Source: Mnemiopsis leidyi (taxonomy: Eukaryota; Ctenophora; Tentaculata; Lobata; Bolinopsidae). From it: a stretch of 24,539 bases of DNA. The stretch lies in contig JH154547.1 of assembly GCA_000226015.1 (NCBI GenBank), positions 62,003-86,541 on the forward strand, written 5' to 3'. The position numbers and the translations under genes were made by a program. Of this stretch, positions 20,801-24,539 are shown one piece after another. Below the pieces are notes generated by a model, which saw only the letters and a list, made by a program, of their open reading frames with translations, was not told the origin of the DNA and ran no database searches. Position 1 is the stretch's first letter; the number at the start of each line of letters is the position of its first letter.

Positions 20801-21181
20801 ATTTGAATAGTTTTGAGTAGTTTGAGTTAGGAAAACTGATTCATTAAATGTTGTCTTTACACCGACATACCTCAGTGGACTGGACCAGCAGTGTAATGCC
20901 GATAGGGAGAAATATCAGCCCAGTCAGCACAAACAGCGTGACAACTTTCTGTGTTGTTATCACCAGCAAACAGCAGGGCTTTAGTTTTTGTTGGTATAAC
21001 TTGTTATCTGAATAACAATAAGGTTAAAATTATTGATTTGATGAGGATTGGAATTAATACAAAAATACACAGGCCGGCCTTAACTGGCCGGGACTAACTC
21101 ACCCCTGGGTTTATGTAAGTGCGCCTGATCTTCGTCATCCTCGTCTTTTTGCAGACAACCACATGGTAACATAAATCTCAT
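17869..21181 (-). CDS. TMEM30A: CDC50/TMEM30-family P4-ATPase subunit, complete
   Basis: CDC50 proteins are the beta-subunits of P4-ATPase lipid flippases. They are needed to export the pump from the ER and to flip phospholipids to the cytosolic leaflet. Seven exons: 21103-21181, 20871-21007, 19934-20034, 19617-19783, 19152-19358, 18646-18846 and 17869-18035. All phases fit and the product is 352 residues, close to the family length. A helix at about 46-70 (FVLTGLIFLPIGITLLV) and one at about 323-345 (YCIVGFFCVVAAAFFIVI) flank the luminal loop. Family signatures are the cysteine cluster HC..KC..CYC, YGLNNYYQNHRLY, PKGAIANSYFTDTF, W...AAFPSFTKLY and SWMGG. One NTT glycosylation site is visible. 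Exon 3 needs the weak donor AA|GTTGGT to keep frame; a nearby GTGATT donor would break it. Orthology to TMEM30A versus a paralogue is not resolved. Confidence 0.9.
18036..18645 (-). other. TMEM30 intron 6
   Basis: A 610-bp intron before the last exon, with a GC-rich patch at 18180-18250. No gene or repeat is recognised. The frames seen here are non-coding. Confidence 0.5.
18985..19130. repeat. 19-bp minisatellite, about 7.6 copies, in TMEM30 intron 5
   Basis: The unit is ACACTACACTAACATGTAT (last base T or C). Copies start at 18985, 19004, 19023, 19042, 19061, 19080, 19099 and 19118 (partial). The array ends about 20 bp from the exon-5 donor. Confidence 0.9.
20065..20671. mobile_element. 607-bp non-coding MITE with about 145-bp terminal inverted repeats, TA target duplication
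   Basis: The element begins CAGGGTGGTTTTAAAAT and ends with its inverse. It is flanked by TA at 20063-20064 and 20672-20673, as for Tc1/mariner-type insertions. The two arms (about 20065-20205 and 20525-20671) are inverted copies with some mismatches and small indels, including GATTTGATCACTAAA and ATAACTTCGGTTCTGATTAT. A third partial copy of the inner arm lies at about 20338-20370. There is no transposase, so it depends on a partner in trans. It sits in TMEM30 intron 2. Confidence 0.8.
20752..20787. repeat. short direct duplication, 18 bp twice
   Basis: ACATGACTGTATTATATG is present twice in a row, and a third TGACTGTATTATA copy forms the left flank of the MITE at 20052-20064. Confidence 0.7.
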
Positions 21182-21633
21182 ACTACAATGTTATTTTATA
21201 AAGTTAAGTTAGGACTTCCTCATTATTTCAGTTCTATTTAACTATTAATAGTAAGTGGGTAGAAGTATTTATCAATTTCTGTCAAAATACTCATTGAATA
21301 CTCATGTGCGACAAAATGTATAATTTAATGAATTAATTTGATCAAAACCTCGACCTGAAACAGATGACTATAATGTTAGTGGTGTTCAAATTTAAAACAT
21401 AATTACAAAAATGATACGAAGATTGTAAAGCCATGTTATCTTTTAAAACAGTTTTTACCCAAATAACGGTGATTAAAATGAAAATGAGCCGGCTCTTTTC
21501 CCATAATTCCACGTGCATTTATTTATTAGATACAATTTGCGTTAGTTAAATATTTAAAAGGAAACAGGGACCTGAGCGAATAGAAATAATCAACATTTCA
21601 ACAACTTAAAAATGTAAACCAAATCTCCACATT
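21182..21633 (-). other. ELL-TMEM30 intergenic gap
   Basis: Only about 450 bp separate the ELL stop from the TMEM30 start on the same strand. The tandem signal AATAAATAAA lies at 21518-21527 (minus), about 110 nt after the ELL stop, leaving about 340 bp before the TMEM30 ATG. An AG with a modest upstream T content (ACATTGTAG) lies directly before that ATG. Confidence 0.5.
21518..21527 (-). terminator. tandem polyadenylation signal for ELL
   Basis: Two overlapping AATAAA hexamers on the minus strand about 110 nt downstream of the ELL stop codon. Confidence 0.55.
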
Positions 21634-24079
21634 TCATATTACACCCGACCCCAGTCCATCTTCGCAAGACTTAAACAGCTGTTTTATGTGCGATAACTTT
21701 GCCTCCAGCTTCATGAGACGTTCCTTGTCCCGGCACCAGTTACTGTTGTTCACGTACTGCTTGAACAGGTCGCGCGCCTTCCGGTTGATGCTCTTTACTT
21801 CAGCGCAGCGCTTGTCAGACACTTTGTCATAGTTTGTCCTCAGCACTTCAAACTGAGCCCCAATCTGAGTGTGCAAATTTGTTAGAACGTTTAACTTACA
21901 ATTGTACAGCTAAATATAGATGTCGCTTACTTGGACTGTATTTGTGCATAAACTTTTAAAGCTGCTTAAAATTAGCAAGTCTTATAATAGTGACAGTCTT
22001 ACAGTAATAGTAGCTTACATCATATTAACTTTACTGCATCAGTTAAATCATACCGCATTTAAGTATCTAAAGTAGCTGGTTGACATAGATGTGATGCAAG
22101 CACATAATCACTTCCGTAAAATGTACACTGTACAACACGTGCGTCGTGCATTGTATAACATGTATATTGTACACATTACTTTACTAACACAAACATCAAG
22201 ACGGCCAGGTAATATGGCTGTATGTATGAATAAGAACGCACTTGTTTATATCTAATATTGAACAGCATATAGAAAAATTGGTACATATCTATTTATCTAT
22301 GAGGAACGCTAGTTGCAGGTAGATGCCGCTAATTTGTTGTGACATGCGATTACAATCGACCAATAACATACACATTACACACGGCCATTCGAAATAAAGT
22401 AATGGTTTCAGGTGTTAAAATTTATTTGTGGCACCCCCACCAGAAGCGTTCCTCGGATCATACTTCAACTCGTAAGATAATCATAATGTGAGTTGCCACA
22501 AAATGAACAAGAATTTAAAGAATGTGAGAGCTTCAATATAACATAAAATATAAAATAATATAATACCTCTCGTTCTCGCTTTTTTAATCTCACGTACTCC
22601 TCATAATCACGTTCAAATTCTGCGGCATACGAGGTTTTCTGTTGCGCAGTTGTTATCTTTACAAAGTCCTGTTGAATACGAGCTATTTCTTTCTTCACAC
22701 TGAAATGGGAGAATTTTAAATCAAGTTAGCAATTCATTCAAAGGCATCCTAAGGAAGTCAATAGAATTGACGATAGCAGCTGGCAGCAGTGTTTTTTTCT
22801 GGTGTGCAAACTTTCTGCCACTTCACTTTTAATGAAAACGTGAATAACTGAGACTGAACTAGCACAAAAATTATAAAATGTTCTCTTGTTGTTTAATATA
22901 GACAATTGCCTTTACTATGCATGAACTTTACTTGCATAAACTATACACGTAACAATAATTCAAGGCACAATATCTGGAATCTGGATGGCTCAGTTGAAAA
23001 ATAGAAAAAGGATACGGCACCAGGGATTCCCAGGCGGTCACCCATCCAAGTACTAACCTGGCCTGCAGTTGCTTAACTTCCGAGATCGAACGAGATCGGG
23101 TGTATTCAACCGAGTATGGCCGTATCCGACAGTCTACTAATTTGTCACAATATTATTCCATAGACCACTGACCGATTTCCACAATGTCAACCATCACAAG
23201 AACAACATGACTAATATTCCTCAATAACATTAATTCAAATAAATCTAAAAGGCCGCATAAAAAACCTACGCATCCATGAAGGGTAATCTGAGTTCCTCTG
23301 CTGCTCTGCGACAGACCGCATTAACGTTGATCCCAGCCTCGTCAGAAGAACGGTCGGTGTCCCGACACACTTTCTTAGCGGTCTTGTTATCCTCACTGGA
23401 GGAGCGCTTCCGCGTCCTCTCCATCTTATTGCCGGGTGTTGATGCGTGGTGGGCCTGCTTTACTGGCTCTCTGTTGGCGGCGGGCATTGTGTTCTCCTTT
23501 GTCGGGTTGTTGTTCGCTGGTTTTGTTGCAGTTGGAGGGGGTTTAGCAGGCTCTTTGCTCTGTTGCTGTAAGAGAACTACAGTTACGAGATTATGTTACC
23601 ATTCTTCAAATCTAAAAACCACGAGTAGCAGTATAACTTGCTTAGGTGATGGTCACGTGGTTTACTGTAAGTAAACGTACAATAAGAATAGCTGAGGTTT
23701 ACTGTAAGTATAACCATATTGACTAAAGGCAAATAGCTCCAACCGCCAAAGAGCCCTTTAGGAACCGCATTAGTACCATTTAAGAACCGCTTAAGAACAA
23801 AATTATGACACTCAAGTCCGATTGTATCTTCAGAAACGGTTTTACAAATTGAAACGAACAAATCTGGATTCCAACAAATAACCTCAACAAACGTGCAGTC
23901 AGACAAACCTTACTGACATCAGTGGTAGTAGTCTCGCTCTGACTTCCATGTCCATGAAGCTGCATCTGTTGTCTGATAGCGGCTCTGTCCGACACGGAAT
24001 AGTCGGCCCAGGTATCCACCTGTACTTCTCCGTAGAGAAAACTCTTCAAGTGAAACATGTTGTTCTGCGTGTTGGACAC
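21634..24079 (-). CDS. ELL: RNA polymerase II elongation factor ELL, 3' part of gene
   Basis: ELL suppresses Pol II pausing and works in the super and little elongation complexes. Four exons lie in the window: 23909-24079, 23270-23565, 22567-22699 and 21634-21864. They join in frame into 276 residues plus stop. The first encodes the end of the ELL N-terminal domain (FLYGEVQVDTWADYSVSDR, compare 'Y..VQ.DWPGYSE.D' in vertebrate ELL). The second is a Pro/Asn-rich linker with a basic, nuclear-signal-like stretch (RTRKRSSSEDNKTAKK). The last two encode the C-terminal occludin-like domain (SYAAEFERDYEEYVRL; KSINRKARDLFKQY; KLEAKLSHIKQLF). Exon 2 must end GAT GC|GTAGGT, because the frame hits TAG if unspliced. 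The N-terminal exons lie right of the window. The intron after exon 2 carries a 5S rRNA gene. The C-terminal domain match is the strongest evidence. Confidence 0.8.
21865..22566 (-). other. ELL last intron
   Basis: A 702-bp AT-rich intron. A stretch at 22120-22170 is rich in GTACA/TGTAC and CACGTG-like palindromic words. No gene is recognised. Confidence 0.4.
22997..23009 (-). terminator. Pol III terminator of the 5S gene
   Basis: Minus-strand TTTTT at 23005-23009 follows the 5S 3' end directly. A second T5 run follows at 22997-23001. T-runs of four or more end Pol III transcription. Confidence 0.8.
23010..23127 (-). rRNA. 5S ribosomal RNA gene
   Basis: The minus strand carries a full-length, 118-nt 5S gene. 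The 5' GGATAC pairs with the 3' GTATCC (helix I). CCCGATCTCG, GATCTCGGAAGTTAAGC, GGTTAGTACTTGGATGGG and GACCGCCTGGGAAT match the universal animal 5S segments, including the internal A-box/C-box promoter region. A T5 terminator follows at once, so the gene looks functional. It is a single copy within the ELL intron (22700-23269), on the same strand as ELL. Confidence 0.93.
23566..23908 (-). other. ELL intron between visible exons 1 and 2
   Basis: A 343-bp intron. Nothing recognised beyond a short duplicated phrase GGTTTACTGTAAGTA near 23658 and 23696. Confidence 0.4.
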
Positions 24080-24133
24080 CTAGTGTTGGGGAAAGTTGTA
24101 CAGCATCCCGTGCAATGAGAGGAAGTAGTTACT

Positions 24134-24539
24134 AAAGTAGCCGGTTCTATAGTAACCGGTACTATAGTAACCGGTACTAGAGTAACCGGTATTATAGTAA
24201 CCATAGTAACCGGTACTATAGCAACCAGTACTATAGTAACCGGTACTATAGTTACCGGTACTATAGTAACCGGTACTATAGTAACCGGTACTATAGTAAC
24301 CGGTACTATAGTAACCGGTACTATAGTAACCGGTATTATAGTAAACGATACTATAGTAACCGGTTCTATAGTAACCGGCACTATCGTAACCGGTACTATA
24401 GTAACCGGTACTATAGTAAACGACACTATAGTAACCGGTACTATAGAAACCAGTACTATGATAACCGGTACTATAGTAACAGGTACTATAGTAACCGGTA
24501 CTATGGTAACCGGTACTATAGTAACCGGTTCTATAGTAA
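24134..24539. repeat. 15-bp minisatellite (about 27 units), continues past the window
   Basis: The unit is ACTATAGTAACCGGT. Each unit holds two perfect 6-bp palindromes, CTATAG and ACCGGT. Units vary by single bases, with one partial unit near 24195. It lies in the ELL intron upstream of the exon starting at 24079 (acceptor CACTAG). On the minus strand it reads as a TIVPV pentapeptide repeat, because 15 bp is a multiple of three and the unit lacks a stop in that frame. Confidence 0.92.

Noticed and set aside
24046..24426. Minus-strand ORF with TIVPV pentapeptide repeats
   Set aside because: It is the 15-bp minisatellite read in a frame without stops. The ELL exon next to it uses another frame and has its own acceptor at 24080-24081.
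1..24539. tRNA genes and CRISPR arrays
   Set aside because: No T-arm GGTTCGANNCC context with a matching acceptor stem was found. The tandem repeats lack spacers and the DNA is eukaryotic.

Overview
The window is animal (metazoan) nuclear DNA. It is AT-rich with dense short introns bounded by GT..AG, and it carries four recognisable genes, one 5S rRNA gene and several transposon remnants and minisatellites. The mix of genes (a snail GRL101/relaxin-receptor-like GPCR with LDLa repeats, a Penelope-like element, F-type lectin domains) suggests a non-vertebrate, perhaps a cnidarian such as a hydrozoan. The species cannot be fixed from sequence alone. I rebuilt the exon structures by hand from reading frames, splice sites and phase.

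Left part (1-6955). A Penelope-like retroelement lies antisense at the left edge, with an open frame that runs off the window. A plus-strand Myt1-type kinase gene (PKMYT1) follows, with nine exons in the window; its glycine-rich-loop exon and N-terminus lie to the left. Its 2.5-kb fifth visible intron holds a broken LINE and a broken FLYWCH-type element. Its seventh holds a 36-bp minisatellite whose first unit supplies the splice donor.

Centre (7230-12935, minus strand). A complete nine-exon gene encodes a 1435-residue receptor: signal peptide, two F-type lectin (FTP) domains, a sushi domain, a long cysteine-rich/LDLa region, seven membrane helices and a cytoplasmic tail. The lectin and sushi domains sit on phase-1 exon modules. 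The LDLa-7TM part is one 3.2-kb exon. One of its introns carries a 66-nt, almost perfect hairpin. This receptor is the most interesting item here. It faces PKMYT1 tail to tail, about 275 bp apart.

Between 12936 and 17868 there is about 4.9 kb without a gene. It holds a LINE ORF1 remnant and two inverted-repeat structures.

Right part (17869-24539, minus strand). A complete seven-exon TMEM30/CDC50 gene (352 residues, P4-ATPase flippase subunit) follows closely, in the same direction, the 3' half of an ELL gene (RNA polymerase II elongation factor). A 607-bp TA-flanked MITE and a 19-bp minisatellite lie in TMEM30 introns. A 5S rRNA gene lies in an ELL intron. A 15-bp minisatellite fills the ELL intron at the right edge. 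Apart from the same-direction ELL-TMEM30 pair, the genes show no obvious shared pathway: cell-cycle kinase, surface receptor, lipid flippase subunit, transcription elongation factor.
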